The translations under genes were made by a program, and so were the position numbers. A stretch of 64,000 nucleotides of DNA from Pandoraea sp. PE-S2T-3. Lineage in GTDB: Bacteria > Pseudomonadota > Gammaproteobacteria > Burkholderiales > Burkholderiaceae. The DNA is taken from contig NZ_NGUQ01000018.1 of assembly GCF_002179965.1 (NCBI RefSeq), forward strand, positions 310,001 through 374,000, in the 5' to 3' direction. The notes beneath the pieces are model-generated. The model was not told where the DNA came from and made no database searches. It saw only the letters and a list, made by a program, of their open reading frames with translations. Every line of letters starts with the position of its first letter. Within the stretch, counting starts at the first letter, position 1. Positions 51,267 to 60,560 of the stretch are shown piece by piece.

Positions 51267-52715
51267 ATGGAGCTTGCCGGCATTCTCATTGGTCTGTTGC
51301 TGCTGGTCTGGCTGGCCTATCGCGGTTGGAGCGTGTTGCTGCTGGCCCCCGCCGCCGCCATGCTCGCTGCGGCGCTCTCGGGCGAACCCGTGCTCGCGCA
51401 CTGGACCCAGACGTTCATGCAGAACGCGGCACGCTTCGTCGCGCAGTTCTTCCCGCTGTTCCTGCTGGGCGCGCTCTTCGGCAAGCTGATGGAAGACAGC
51501 GGCGCGGTACGCGCCATCGCTGCCTTTCTCACCGACAAGCTCGGTGCACGTCGTGCCATGCTGGCCGTTGTGCTGGGCGGCGCGCTGGTGACCTACGGCG
51601 GCGTGAGCCTGTTCGTAGCGTTCTTCGTGCTGGCACCGATGGCACATGCGCTATTTCGTGAGGCAAACATCCCCGTACGTCTGATGCCTGCCGCGATTGC
51701 GCTGGGCACCTCCACGTTCACGATGTCGGCCATGCCGGGCACGCCCGCCATCCAGAATGCGATCCCGATGCCCTTCTTCGGCACCACCCCATTTGCCGCG
51801 CCGGGGCTGGGACTGATGGCGTCCGCCATCATGCTGGCCGTCGGTCTGTGGTGGCTGACATGGCGCGAGGCACAGGCTCGCCGTGCAGGCCATGGCTATG
51901 CCGATAACGAAGTGTGGGACAAGCGTGCCGACCCTACTGTCGTGCGCGAGCGTGCTAGCGTTGCCCGTGAGTTCGACCCGGCAGAAATCGAACAGGGACA
52001 TCGCAACGAAGCGCTGCCGGGCATCCTCACTGCCGCATTGCCCCTCGTCGTCGTAATCGCCGGCAACTTCGTGATGAACGTGCTGGTGTTCCCGCGCCTC
52101 GATGCGAGCTATCTCGCCGAACCCCGCTGGGGCGGCATTACGCTACAGAGCGTCGCGGGGGTCTGGGGTGTTTGCGTCGCACTCGCGAGTGCAATTCTCG
52201 TGTTGATCGCGTTGCAGTGGCGACGCCTTCCCGCACTTCGCAAAACCATGGACGCGGGCGCCAACGCGTCGGTGCTGCCGATCATGTGTACGGCAAGCCT
52301 CGTCGGCTATGGTGGCGTAATCGCCGCGATGCCCGGCTTCGAACTCGTGCGCGACTGGGTGTTGTCGATCGACGGCGGCCCGCTCGTCTCACTCGCGCTT
52401 TCGGCCAATCTGCTGGCGGCCATCACGGGCTCGGCCTCCGGTGGTTTGACGATTGCCCTCGACGCCCTCGGCCCCGCGTATGTGAGCCTTGCCGCACAGC
52501 ACGGCATCGATCCAGCGCTGATGCACCGCGTGGCAGTCATGGCATCGGGCACGCTCGACAGCCTGCCGCACAACGGTGCCGTGGTCACGCTGCTGGCCGT
52601 ATGCGGCAGCACGCACCGCGACAGCTATCTCGACATCGTCATGACCAGCATCGTGAGCGCGCTGATCGCGTTGGTCGCCGTGATCGTCGTCGGCTCACTG
52701 GCCGGGTCGTTCTGA
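51267..52715 (+). CDS. GntP-family permease
   Basis: The 482-residue protein has about 12 membrane segments and the GntP/citrate-type features: FPLFLLGALFGKLMEDSGAV, YGGVSLFVAFFVLAPMAHAL, TFTMSAMPGTPAIQNAIP and AAITGSASGGLTIALDALGP. The group moves gluconate, hydroxy acids or 3-hydroxybutyrate with protons. It starts immediately after the patatin stop and ends before a long palindrome. Substrate not decided. Confidence 0.88.
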   Translation: MELAGILIGLLLLVWLAYRGWSVLLLAPAAAMLAAALSGEPVLAHWTQTFMQNAARFVAQFFPLFLLGALFGKLMEDSGAVRAIAAFLTDKLGARRAMLAVVLGGALVTYGGVSLFVAFFVLAPMAHALFREANIPVRLMPAAIALGTSTFTMSAMPGTPAIQNAIPMPFFGTTPFAAPGLGLMASAIMLAVGLWWLTWREAQARRAGHGYADNEVWDKRADPTVVRERASVAREFDPAEIEQGHRNEALPGILTAALPLVVVIAGNFVMNVLVFPRLDASYLAEPRWGGITLQSVAGVWGVCVALASAILVLIALQWRRLPALRKTMDAGANASVLPIMCTASLVGYGGVIAAMPGFELVRDWVLSIDGGPLVSLALSANLLAAITGSASGGLTIALDALGPAYVSLAAQHGIDPALMHRVAVMASGTLDSLPHNGAVVTLLAVCGSTHRDSYLDIVMTSIVSALIALVAVIVVGSLAGSF

Positions 52716-52754
52716 CGGGTTCTGCTGTCACTTCGTCCGCCGTCAAACGACAAA

Positions 52755-52778
52755 GGGGCCGGCAAATTTGCCGGCCCC
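52755..52778. terminator. Perfect 24-bp palindrome after the GntP permease gene
   Basis: The sequence is GGGGCCGGCAAA followed by its exact reverse complement, between convergent genes. It forms a strong hairpin; there is no long T-run. Confidence 0.65.
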
Positions 52779-52830
52779 TCGTCACATCCGATCGTCAGAC
52801 AATCGGCGGTGCATCACACGTCGTGTTCGC

Positions 52831-53814
52831 TCAGCGATCCAGCAAGCGGCCGAGTCGCATCATCGTGACGTTCACGCCAAGGTGGCGCATCGACGGCTGC
52901 ACGATCACGCAGTTGTCGTAAGGCGTGACGATGACCTCGTCGCCATCGCGGGCGATTTCCGTCCCGGCCTTCTCGATCACTTCCAGCCCCGTGAACGGCT
53001 GCGAAAAACGGAAGTCCATCGAACGTGCCACGACCGGCTGCGTGATCTCGACAAACTTCTGCTTGGCCGGCTTGGTCTGCGTGAGAAATTCGGCAACGTC
53101 GGCTTCCGCCACCACACCCGCGTGCAGCAGGAAACGCACTGCCGAATCCAGCGCCACATCGCGCGCGCTCTTGGCGAAGTGCTGGCCCGTCTCGATGAGC
53201 AGCGCGTTCTTCGGGCTGGCCGTGTCGCCAAAGCCGCCGTAGTCACGCATGCGCGTGCCGTTGGCGTGGCCCTTGTCGATGATCACGTGCTCCGGCGTGC
53301 CCAGCTCTGCTGCCAGCGCAATCGCCTTCTCCAGCGGGCCGGTCATCATCAGCGGTGCCGAGGCTTCGTGCATCGAGTGGATGTCGAGCAGCAGATCGAC
53401 CGTGTCGATAAACGGACGCATGGCGCGGGCACGCGTGAGTTCGCGGCTCTGACGCTCACCGTCGAGTGCCGAGGGCGTCCAGACACGGTTCATGTCTTCA
53501 TCGAGAAAACGCGTCGCGTCGGCGTTCTCTGCGCTGAACTGTTCGTAGGCGTCGATATTGCCGAAGCCCAGCGACAGGCGGCCCGTGACCGGACGCAAGC
53601 CCGATGCGAGCAACGTATCGACGGCAATGGCGCCGCTCACTTCGTTGCCGTGCGTGAGCGCGAGAATCATCACGTGCTTGCCGGGCTTGCCGCTATCGAA
53701 CGTATGCAGATAGTCGATGCCGGTGTTGCCTTCGCGCCAGCGGGTAATGTCGGGGAACGAGACTTCGATGGGGTACGCCGGCAGGGCGGCGCGGATCGCT
53801 TCGAGCGTGGTCAT
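52831..53814 (-). CDS. Succinylglutamate desuccinylase/aspartoacylase family deacylase
   Basis: The 327-residue protein has the zinc site of the AstE/ASPA family: ILALTHGNEVSGAIAVDTLL (His, Glu), FLDEDMNRVWTPS and LLLDIHSMHEASAPLMMTG (His). Family members remove acyl groups from amino acids. The C-terminal beta domain (about 240-327) is present. Its 5' neighbour on the same strand is an MHS transporter 124 bp away, which may import the substrate. Confidence 0.88.
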   Translation of the reverse strand: MTTLEAIRAALPAYPIEVSFPDITRWREGNTGIDYLHTFDSGKPGKHVMILALTHGNEVSGAIAVDTLLASGLRPVTGRLSLGFGNIDAYEQFSAENADATRFLDEDMNRVWTPSALDGERQSRELTRARAMRPFIDTVDLLLDIHSMHEASAPLMMTGPLEKAIALAAELGTPEHVIIDKGHANGTRMRDYGGFGDTASPKNALLIETGQHFAKSARDVALDSAVRFLLHAGVVAEADVAEFLTQTKPAKQKFVEITQPVVARSMDFRFSQPFTGLEVIEKAGTEIARDGDEVIVTPYDNCVIVQPSMRHLGVNVTMMRLGRLLDR

Positions 53815-53938
53815 GAAAAGACTCCACAGGGGATGCCGAAAAAGACCGACGACGCTGCCACAGGGGAGGCGGCAGGCGTCGTCGTTGCGGCAAAAATCAG
53901 TACAAGAAACTCAGTACGACAAACTCAGTGCAACCAAC

Positions 53939-55276
53939 TCAGGCAGCCTTCGACGCACGCGAGGCGCGGTGCGGAATACCGGCAATCTTGCCGGCACGCA
54001 CGCGGCGGCCCAGCGCGATCACGGCGCTGATACTGAGCACAGCGGTGGCCATCACATAGAAGCTCGGCGCGAGCTTGCTGTGGGTGGCGTCGATCAACCA
54101 CGTGACGATCAGCGGGGCAAAACCGCCGAACAACGTCACCGAGAAGTTGTACGACAGGGCCAGACCGGTGCCGCGCGTGCTCGTCGGGAAAATATCCGCC
54201 AGCAGGGCCGGCAGCGGCGCGAGGCTGACCGCGATGAGCAAGCCCACCAGCGCCTGCACCATGAGCAACGTCTGGAACGTCGGATACAGGTTAAGCAGCA
54301 CGAACAGCGGGTAAGTCGTCACACCCACGAGAATCAGCGCGATCAGCATCACGCGGATACGGCCGAAGCGGTCCGACAGATGGCCGACCACGGGTGCGGC
54401 GAGCATCAGCATCAGGCCCGTCACTACCGCACCGACAAACGACGACGTCGCCGGAATGTGCAGTTGCTTGACGGCATACGTCGGCATGTAGAGCTTGTGG
54501 ACGTAGTTGAACGCCGTCGCAGCGGCCACCACACCGGCGCCGAGCAGCATATTGGCGCGGTCACGGCCGAACACTTCACGCAGCGGCGACTTCTCGCGTT
54601 GCTGTTGGCTCAGCTTCTTGAAGTCGGCCGTCTCGTCGATATTGCGGCGAATGTACAGACCGACCGGGCCGATGAGCAGACCCACGGCGAAGGCGACACG
54701 CCAGCCCCAGGCACTCAGTTGATCGGCGGTGAGCAGCATGCTGAGCAGTGCGGAGACACCGGCGGCGAGCACCGTGGCCAGACCTTGCGTCGACATCTGC
54801 CAGCTGGCGAAGAAACCGCGACGCTTGGCGTCGGCGTGTTCGACCATGAAGGCGGTGGCGGCACCGAATTCACCGCCCGTCGAGAAGCCTTGCAGCATGC
54901 GGGCGACGATGATGATCAACGGCGAGGCGATACCGATCTGCGCATACGTCGGCGCAAACGCGATCATGGCGGTGCCGAGCATCATCAGGCCGATCGACAC
55001 GGTGAGCGAGGCTTTGCGGCCGGCGCGGTCGGCGTAGCTGCCGAGCACGATCGAGCCGAGCGGACGCGTGACGAACGAGATACCGAACGTGCCCACGGAG
55101 AGCAGCAGCGAGGTCGTGGCGTCGTGTGAGGGGAAGAACAACTGACCGATCACGATGGCGAAGTAGCCATAGATCAGCAGGTCATAGAACTCGAGTGCGT
55201 TGCCGATACTCGCGGCGCAGATTTCGCGCCACGGGTTGTGGGGCGCCGGGGTGGCGGCGCGGGAATTGCTGGTCAT
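53939..55276 (-). CDS. MFS transporter, metabolite:H+ symporter (MHS) type
   Basis: The 445-residue, 12-segment protein carries MHS features: NALEFYDLLIYGYFAIVIGQ, FVTRPLGSIVLGSYADRAGR, the GGEFGAATAFMVEHA loop, the RRGFFASWQMSTQG motif and IDETADFKKLSQ. Relatives import citrate, proline-betaine or 2-oxoglutarate. It lies upstream of the AstE-like deacylase, so an acylated amino acid is a reasonable guess. The ATG at 55276 has gaggagcaggc upstream; the longer frame to 55336 is rejected. Confidence 0.88.
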   Translation of the reverse strand: MTSNSRAATPAPHNPWREICAASIGNALEFYDLLIYGYFAIVIGQLFFPSHDATTSLLLSVGTFGISFVTRPLGSIVLGSYADRAGRKASLTVSIGLMMLGTAMIAFAPTYAQIGIASPLIIIVARMLQGFSTGGEFGAATAFMVEHADAKRRGFFASWQMSTQGLATVLAAGVSALLSMLLTADQLSAWGWRVAFAVGLLIGPVGLYIRRNIDETADFKKLSQQQREKSPLREVFGRDRANMLLGAGVVAAATAFNYVHKLYMPTYAVKQLHIPATSSFVGAVVTGLMLMLAAPVVGHLSDRFGRIRVMLIALILVGVTTYPLFVLLNLYPTFQTLLMVQALVGLLIAVSLAPLPALLADIFPTSTRGTGLALSYNFSVTLFGGFAPLIVTWLIDATHSKLAPSFYVMATAVLSISAVIALGRRVRAGKIAGIPHRASRASKAA

Positions 55277-55473
55277 GCCTGCTCCTCTGGATCCGCTGGC
55301 GTTGGGGATAGTGTAGGTGCCGTGCGCGCGTCGCACGCGGACACCGAGCCAGTCTCAGGAAGCGGAGTGTAGGCGGCATAAAAACGGTCTTCGTGCCGTT
55401 TCGGCACGCAAACGTGCTGATTGGGTGGCGGGGCCTCCCCCATGATGCGAATCAATGAACTTTGTCACGGAAT

Positions 55474-55508
55474 TGAAAAAAAGCCCGTACGCACATCGCA
55501 TACGGGCT
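55474..55508 (-). terminator. Intrinsic terminator of the alkylsulfatase gene
   Basis: On the minus strand agcccgta / tacgggct is followed by TTTTTTTC, about 35 bp after the stop of the sulfatase gene. Confidence 0.87.
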
Positions 55509-55542
55509 CAGGAGACTCACTACCAGCCTTACACCGGGTTGA

Positions 55543-57528
55543 TCACGGTTCAGCGATCGTGAACCAGAAGTCGAACTTGTCGTACAGACCGAGCATCTCC
55601 TTGAACTTCGCCCGGTCGCCGTCGAACTGCACCTGCCCGCTTTCGGCGAGATTCCCCAGCTTCAGCTTGCCCAGCGCAATGTCGTCCAGCGTCGTGCGAT
55701 TCAGCGAGATGTTGGCATCGGCCTTCTGCAACACGGTGTCCTTGCTGTAGTTCATCACGCCGTTCTTGACCGTCAGCGCGTACTTTTCCTTGGTGTCCGG
55801 GAAAGTCACGTTGAACGCATACGCCTTGTCCGCTGCCTTGGGTCCGTTCAAGTGAATGGCGAGGAAGTCCAGGAACATCTCAGTCGTCATGCCACGAATG
55901 ATGTCGGGCGAGGACGTATTCGGCGTGGCCACTTTATGCACACCGCCTCGAAGTTCCTGTGCGCCGCTCAGGTAGAAGTTGCGCGCCGGCCCCGATTCCG
56001 CCTGATACCCCAACTGCTCCAGCGCAGCGGCTTCGAGATTGCGGGCGGCCTGATTCGTGGGCTGCGCGAAGACCACCTTGTTCGTCAGTTCGGCAGCCCA
56101 GCGATAGTCACCCTTGTCGAACGCCGCCTTGGCACCCTTGAGCATCTTGTCCGCACCGATCAGGTCCACGTACCGCTTCGCTTCATCGGTCGGCGCATAC
56201 GGGTCGAAATTCGCGGGATTACCATCCCACCACCCAAGGTAGAGCTGATACGTCGCGCGCACGTTGTGCTTCAGATTGCCGTAATAGCCGCGGCTATAGA
56301 ATTCTTTGGCCAGCGAATCGGGCAACTGGAACTTGTCCGCGATCTCGTGCATCGTCATGCCCTGATTGGCCATGCGAAGCGTCTGATCGTTGATGTAACG
56401 ATAGAGGTCGCGTTGCTTCTCAAGATGCTGCACCACACGATCGTTACCCCATTGCGGCCAGTGGTGGCTGCTGAAGGACACGACAGCGTCGTTGCCCCAG
56501 AGGCGAATCGTCTCGTCAAGGTAATGGGACCACTTCTGCGCGCTCCGGACCTTCGCACCACGCAACGTGAGAATGTTGTGCAGCGTGTGCGTCGCGTCCT
56601 CGGCCAAGTCGATCGCCTTGAACTGCGGGAAGTAGAACAGCATTTCCGCAGGTGCCTCAGTACCCGGCGCCATCTGGAAGACGATGTCGACGCCGTCGAT
56701 GTTCAGCGTCTCGCCCGTTTTCTTGATGAGCTTGCTCGGCTCGAACAGCGTAATCGTGCCGGCTGCCGTCGTGAGACCGAGGCCACCGCCGACGTTACCC
56801 TTCGGATCCTTCGGCAGCAAATTGCCGTACATATACGACGCCCGTCGACTCATGACGGTGCCGGCGAACACGTTTTCGCTGACCGCTTCTTCCATGAAGC
56901 CCTCGGGCGCCACCAGCGGCACCTTGCCCGAGCGCACGTCCTTTTCGTCAACCACACCGCGCACACCGCCGAAGTGATCGACGTGACTATGCGTGAAGAT
57001 CACGCCGGTGACCGGGAGCTTCTCCACCTTGCTGTTGACGAGATCGAGTGACGCTTTGGCCGTCTCGACGGACGTCAGTGGATCGATCACGATCCAGCCG
57101 GTCTTGCCACGCACGAACGTGATGTTGGCCAGATCGACGTTGCGCACCTGATAGATACCGTCGACCACCTTGAACAAGCCTTGCGCCGACAGCAACTGCG
57201 ATTGCCGCCACAAACTCGGGTTGACCGTCGGGGGCGCCTCGCCCGCCATGTTCTTCTTCAGGAAGTCGTACTGAGAGAGATCGATCACCGTGTTGCCTGC
57301 GGCGCCCTTGACGACAGGATTCGGGAGTTCAGCAATGAATCCTCGCTGAATGTCCTCGAAGTCCTGCTTGTTCGCGAAGGGCAGGAAGTTCAGCAACTTC
57401 TGATTCGCGTCGCGCGTGGCCGCCGTTGCATCGGCAGGCTGCGGTGGCGACGACTGCGCATGCGCCACGGTCCCGGCAAGGGTCGCGGCAACAAGCGCCA
57501 TCACGGCAACCACGAACTGGCGTTTCAT
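55543..57528 (-). CDS. sdsA: SDS-type alkyl sulfatase (MBL fold, SdsA1-like)
   Basis: The 661-residue protein has a signal peptide (MKRQFVVAVMALVAATLAGT, cleavage near AHAQ), an MBL domain with zinc motif FTHSHVDHFGGVRGVVDE and the second-site block LAEDATHTLHNILTLRGAKV, then a helical dimerisation domain (about 400-530) and a C-terminal SCP2-like domain (about 545-661). SdsA1-type enzymes release sulfate and alcohol from primary alkyl sulfates such as SDS in the periplasm. The ATG at 57528 follows tgcggaggactc. A two-component pair is encoded divergently across an AT-rich gap. Confidence 0.94.
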   Translation of the reverse strand: MKRQFVVAVMALVAATLAGTVAHAQSSPPQPADATAATRDANQKLLNFLPFANKQDFEDIQRGFIAELPNPVVKGAAGNTVIDLSQYDFLKKNMAGEAPPTVNPSLWRQSQLLSAQGLFKVVDGIYQVRNVDLANITFVRGKTGWIVIDPLTSVETAKASLDLVNSKVEKLPVTGVIFTHSHVDHFGGVRGVVDEKDVRSGKVPLVAPEGFMEEAVSENVFAGTVMSRRASYMYGNLLPKDPKGNVGGGLGLTTAAGTITLFEPSKLIKKTGETLNIDGVDIVFQMAPGTEAPAEMLFYFPQFKAIDLAEDATHTLHNILTLRGAKVRSAQKWSHYLDETIRLWGNDAVVSFSSHHWPQWGNDRVVQHLEKQRDLYRYINDQTLRMANQGMTMHEIADKFQLPDSLAKEFYSRGYYGNLKHNVRATYQLYLGWWDGNPANFDPYAPTDEAKRYVDLIGADKMLKGAKAAFDKGDYRWAAELTNKVVFAQPTNQAARNLEAAALEQLGYQAESGPARNFYLSGAQELRGGVHKVATPNTSSPDIIRGMTTEMFLDFLAIHLNGPKAADKAYAFNVTFPDTKEKYALTVKNGVMNYSKDTVLQKADANISLNRTTLDDIALGKLKLGNLAESGQVQFDGDRAKFKEMLGLYDKFDFWFTIAEP

Positions 57529-57996
57529 GAGTCCTCCGCAAAGACATTGGGTGAGCGTTATGACATCCGGCCAAATAACCACGGAAGTCATTCTCAACAT
57601 TTGCCTGCGGCTAAAACATAGGTGCATGGGGCAAAAATCATGTCCCTTTTGGGCAATCAGAAATTAATTCATCTGCAAAATTTTCACTCGACGAGAATCA
57701 CAAGTAGTGAAATCGCGAATCACCAAGCACCTGTCACTTCACGCCAAAAGCCACGCCACCACACCGCCCCATGCCGAACTCTCTTTACGAATTTATTCAG
57801 AGATGCTATCAATTGAACTATCTTGAAATTCTAGATATGGCGCCTCTGGATCACCCCAAAAAAATTGAATCGTTATTTATTATTCAAAACACAATAATTT
57901 AAATTACCCACGTCGGAATTATTCCTACACACCGGCGAACATTCTTTCAACTCCCGGGGGAGATTTCTTTCAGCGCGCGAGCCAAGCGGAGATACC
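57529..57996. promoter_or_regulatory. AT-rich 468-bp divergent region between sulfatase and two-component genes
   Basis: No gene is seen. From about 57600 to 57920 the composition is far richer in A/T than the window average, with A- and T-runs (for example AAAAAAATTG at 57859-57868 and the AATAATTTAAATTA stretch). Such islands attract xenogeneic silencers and hold complex promoters. Two TGCCC copies (minus strand) lie near 57630 and 57654, before the sulfatase gene. Confidence 0.45.
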
Positions 57997-58620
57997 ATGA
58001 ATGCCAGTCGTGAATCGGTTGTGCATGTTGTCGATGACGACGCCTCCATGCGGTCGGCACTGACACGTCTGTTGTGTGTGTCGGGTTATGACACAAAGGA
58101 ATATGCGTCCGCGGGAGAATTCCTCGTGAGTGAACCGGACGATCGCCCTGGTTGCGTTCTCCTCGATCTTGAGTTGGGTGGCCCCAACGGCCTCGACCTG
58201 CAACGCGCGCTCCGGCGTCAGGCGTCGGACCTGCCGGTCGTGTTCATGAGCGGCTACGGCGACGTGGCGCGCTCCGTCGAAGCCATGAAGGCCGGTGCCG
58301 TGGATTTCCTTATCAAGCCGTTTGAGCGCGATGCCCTGATGCGCGCGGTGGAAACCGCCATCAGCCTCGTGCCGCGTAAGTCGACACCGTCTTGTACGGA
58401 CGACGTCCAATCCACGCTGAGCGGACGTGAACAGGTGGTGCTGCAAGGCATCACCAAGGGGCTGCGCAACAAACAGATCGCCGCAGAACTGGGGCTCTGC
58501 GAGCGGACCGTCAAAACGTGCCGCGCGGAGATCATGCGTAAATTCCGCGCCACGTCACTGGCAGAGCTGCTCCGGCACACCGAGAAGCCAATCTCCGGCG
58601 TGGCCGTACAAATGTCGTGA
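57997..58620 (+). CDS. FixJ/NarL-type response regulator
   Basis: The 207-residue protein has a receiver domain (VVHVVDDDASMRSALTRLL, phospho-acceptor Asp57 in CVLLDLELGGPNGLDL, Lys in FLIKPFERDAL) and a LuxR-type HTH (TLSGREQVVLQGITKGLRNK, QIAAELGLCERTVKTCRAEI). The TLSGRE linker is FixJ-like. Its stop overlaps the start of the kinase gene (GTGA), so the pair is coupled. Divergent transcription from the alkylsulfatase gene suggests control of that gene. Confidence 0.93.
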   Translation: MNASRESVVHVVDDDASMRSALTRLLCVSGYDTKEYASAGEFLVSEPDDRPGCVLLDLELGGPNGLDLQRALRRQASDLPVVFMSGYGDVARSVEAMKAGAVDFLIKPFERDALMRAVETAISLVPRKSTPSCTDDVQSTLSGREQVVLQGITKGLRNKQIAAELGLCERTVKTCRAEIMRKFRATSLAELLRHTEKPISGVAVQMS

Positions 58621-60533
58621 CCGGCATCGCCGGCCGCGCCATCCGAGGGACCGTATCACTGGTGATATTCACCATGTGCGGTCTTGTGACGCCCACGGCG
58701 TCAGGCGCGGAGCCGCCAAAAGTGGTGTTGCTCACCGGCGGTGACCCCCTGCAAGCGGCGGTGCTCATGCAGACGCAGGCAATCCGCACCGTCTTGAACG
58801 CCGAATTGCCGCTAGGCAGCGAAACCTTCCTTGATACGCTCGACGGCCTTCGATTCGGTGCCGACCGGCTCACGCCAGAGCTCGTTGCCCTGCTGCGCAA
58901 GAAGTACGACAGCGAGCACATCGATCTTGTGATTGCCATCGGCAACTACGCGGCCGAGTTTGCCCGCACCCATCACGCGGCCATCTGGCCGGGAACCCCT
59001 GTGCTGGTCACCAGCGTCCCGGAAGCGTGGCTAAGACGGACGGGCGAATTCCCGTCTACGTTCGTGATGATGCCGTACCGCATCGAGATCGGAAAAACAC
59101 TGACCATCGCCGAGTCGCTTCAGCCCGAAGCCTCCCATTTGGTTGTCATCGGGGGAAGCGCAGAGGTGGACGCGCGGTTCTCCGACGAAATCGTCGAAAC
59201 GGCGGCACAGCGCCGCGAGAAATGGAGGTCGATCGAGCGATGGGAGGGATTGTCGGTGCCGGAGCTTCGCAGCCGGCTGGCCAAACTGGATAAGCGCACC
59301 ACCGCAGTCCTGTATGGAACCCAGTACCGGGACCAGGGCGGCAGGCGTTACTTTCCCTTCGAACTGGTCAACCGAATCGCCGAGGACGCCCCGGTGCCCA
59401 TCTACGGGTGGTACGCCAACTATATCGCCCAAGGGGCGGCGGCCGGCGCGGTGTATGACCTCGAAGAAAACGGCCGCATGACGGGCGAGATAGCCGCGCG
59501 CATGCTCATGGGGGACAAGACCCTCCGAACCGGCGCAGTAGCACCGGCGTTACCTGCACGATGTATCGCCAACATCGCAGTGCTACACCGTCTCGGCATC
59601 TCCGAACGGTCTCTCGGCCCGGACTGCAAGTGGCTCAACGTCCCACATCCGCCCTATCGGGAGTACTGGAAAGAAATGGCGGTGGCGCTTTTCGTCATTG
59701 GCGCGCAGGCTTTTACGATTGTCGCCATGCTCGGGCAGCGACGCGAGCGGCGCATCGCCGAACGAAAAGCCGCGACGCGTCATGCCGATCTCACGCGAGC
59801 ATCGAGAATTGCGACTGTGGGCGAACTCAGTGCATCGATCGCGCATGAAGTCGGGCAGCCGTTGGGGGCCATTCTCAGCAACGTTGAAGCGGCGGATTTG
59901 ATGATGCAGGCCTCCGGCAACAGTGACACCGAGCTGCGTGAGATTCTGACCGACGTCAGACGCGATGCCCTGCGCGCCAACGACGTGATCGTGCGCTTGC
60001 GCGCGTTGCTCCAAAAGCAGGCCATCACGTTCGCACCGGTCACATTCGACACCGTGCTCGAGCGCGCGACTTCGCTAGTACGCCCGGAAGCGCGTCGCCG
60101 CGGCATCGTCGTGCACACCCGGTTCGGCACGAACGAGGCGCAAGTGTTCGCGGATCAAGTGCAGTTGCAGCAGGTACTGCTCAACTTGGCAATCAACGCG
60201 TTGGACGCGATGGAAAATGCCGAGCAGCAGGATCGCGAGCTGTCGATCACGACACGTGCCGCCGGCGAGGGTCTCGAACTCGTCGTTTCGGATCGAGGCA
60301 TCGGCATTCCGGAAGACAATGCCGATCAGCTATTCGAAGCGTTCTACACGACCAAGGAGCGCGGCACCGGGCTTGGCCTCTCGATCGTGCGCTCCATCGC
60401 CGAAGCCCACCGGGGGGGGGTGTCTGCACGACGCAGAACCGGCGGCGGCACCGAATTCGTTCTCTGGCTCCCGCTCGCCTCCGAGATGCTCAATCCTGCG
60501 CATCGCACCGACATCGAGACGACGAGCGCCTGA
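58617..60533 (+). CDS. Sensor histidine kinase with ABC-substrate-binding-like periplasmic domain
   Basis: The 638-residue kinase has a hydrophobic N-terminus (about 10-30), a periplasmic domain of about 320 residues resembling ABC-type substrate-binding proteins (PPKVVLLTGGDPLQAAVLM, IDLVIAIGNYAAEFAR, WPGTPVLVTSVPEAWL, PIYGWYANYIAQGAAAGAVY), a span at about 353-374, a HisKA domain with His410 (ELSASIAHEVGQPLGAILSN) and a HATPase domain (QVLLNLAINALDAM, DRGIGIPEDN, ERGTGLGLSIVRSI). It would phosphorylate the overlapping FixJ-like regulator. The start is the GTG at 58617. A run of nine G at 60412-60420 lies near the end of the ATPase domain. Confidence 0.92.
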   Translation: MTGIAGRAIRGTVSLVIFTMCGLVTPTASGAEPPKVVLLTGGDPLQAAVLMQTQAIRTVLNAELPLGSETFLDTLDGLRFGADRLTPELVALLRKKYDSEHIDLVIAIGNYAAEFARTHHAAIWPGTPVLVTSVPEAWLRRTGEFPSTFVMMPYRIEIGKTLTIAESLQPEASHLVVIGGSAEVDARFSDEIVETAAQRREKWRSIERWEGLSVPELRSRLAKLDKRTTAVLYGTQYRDQGGRRYFPFELVNRIAEDAPVPIYGWYANYIAQGAAAGAVYDLEENGRMTGEIAARMLMGDKTLRTGAVAPALPARCIANIAVLHRLGISERSLGPDCKWLNVPHPPYREYWKEMAVALFVIGAQAFTIVAMLGQRRERRIAERKAATRHADLTRASRIATVGELSASIAHEVGQPLGAILSNVEAADLMMQASGNSDTELREILTDVRRDALRANDVIVRLRALLQKQAITFAPVTFDTVLERATSLVRPEARRRGIVVHTRFGTNEAQVFADQVQLQQVLLNLAINALDAMENAEQQDRELSITTRAAGEGLELVVSDRGIGIPEDNADQLFEAFYTTKERGTGLGLSIVRSIAEAHRGGVSARRRTGGGTEFVLWLPLASEMLNPAHRTDIETTSA

Positions 60534-60560
60534 TCAGCCAGTGCGCTCGCCCTCGTCTGC

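Noticed and set aside
57529-57996. Sigma-54 promoter or insertion sequence remnant in the AT-rich gap
   Set aside because: No -24/-12 pair, terminal inverted repeats or transposase fragments could be seen.
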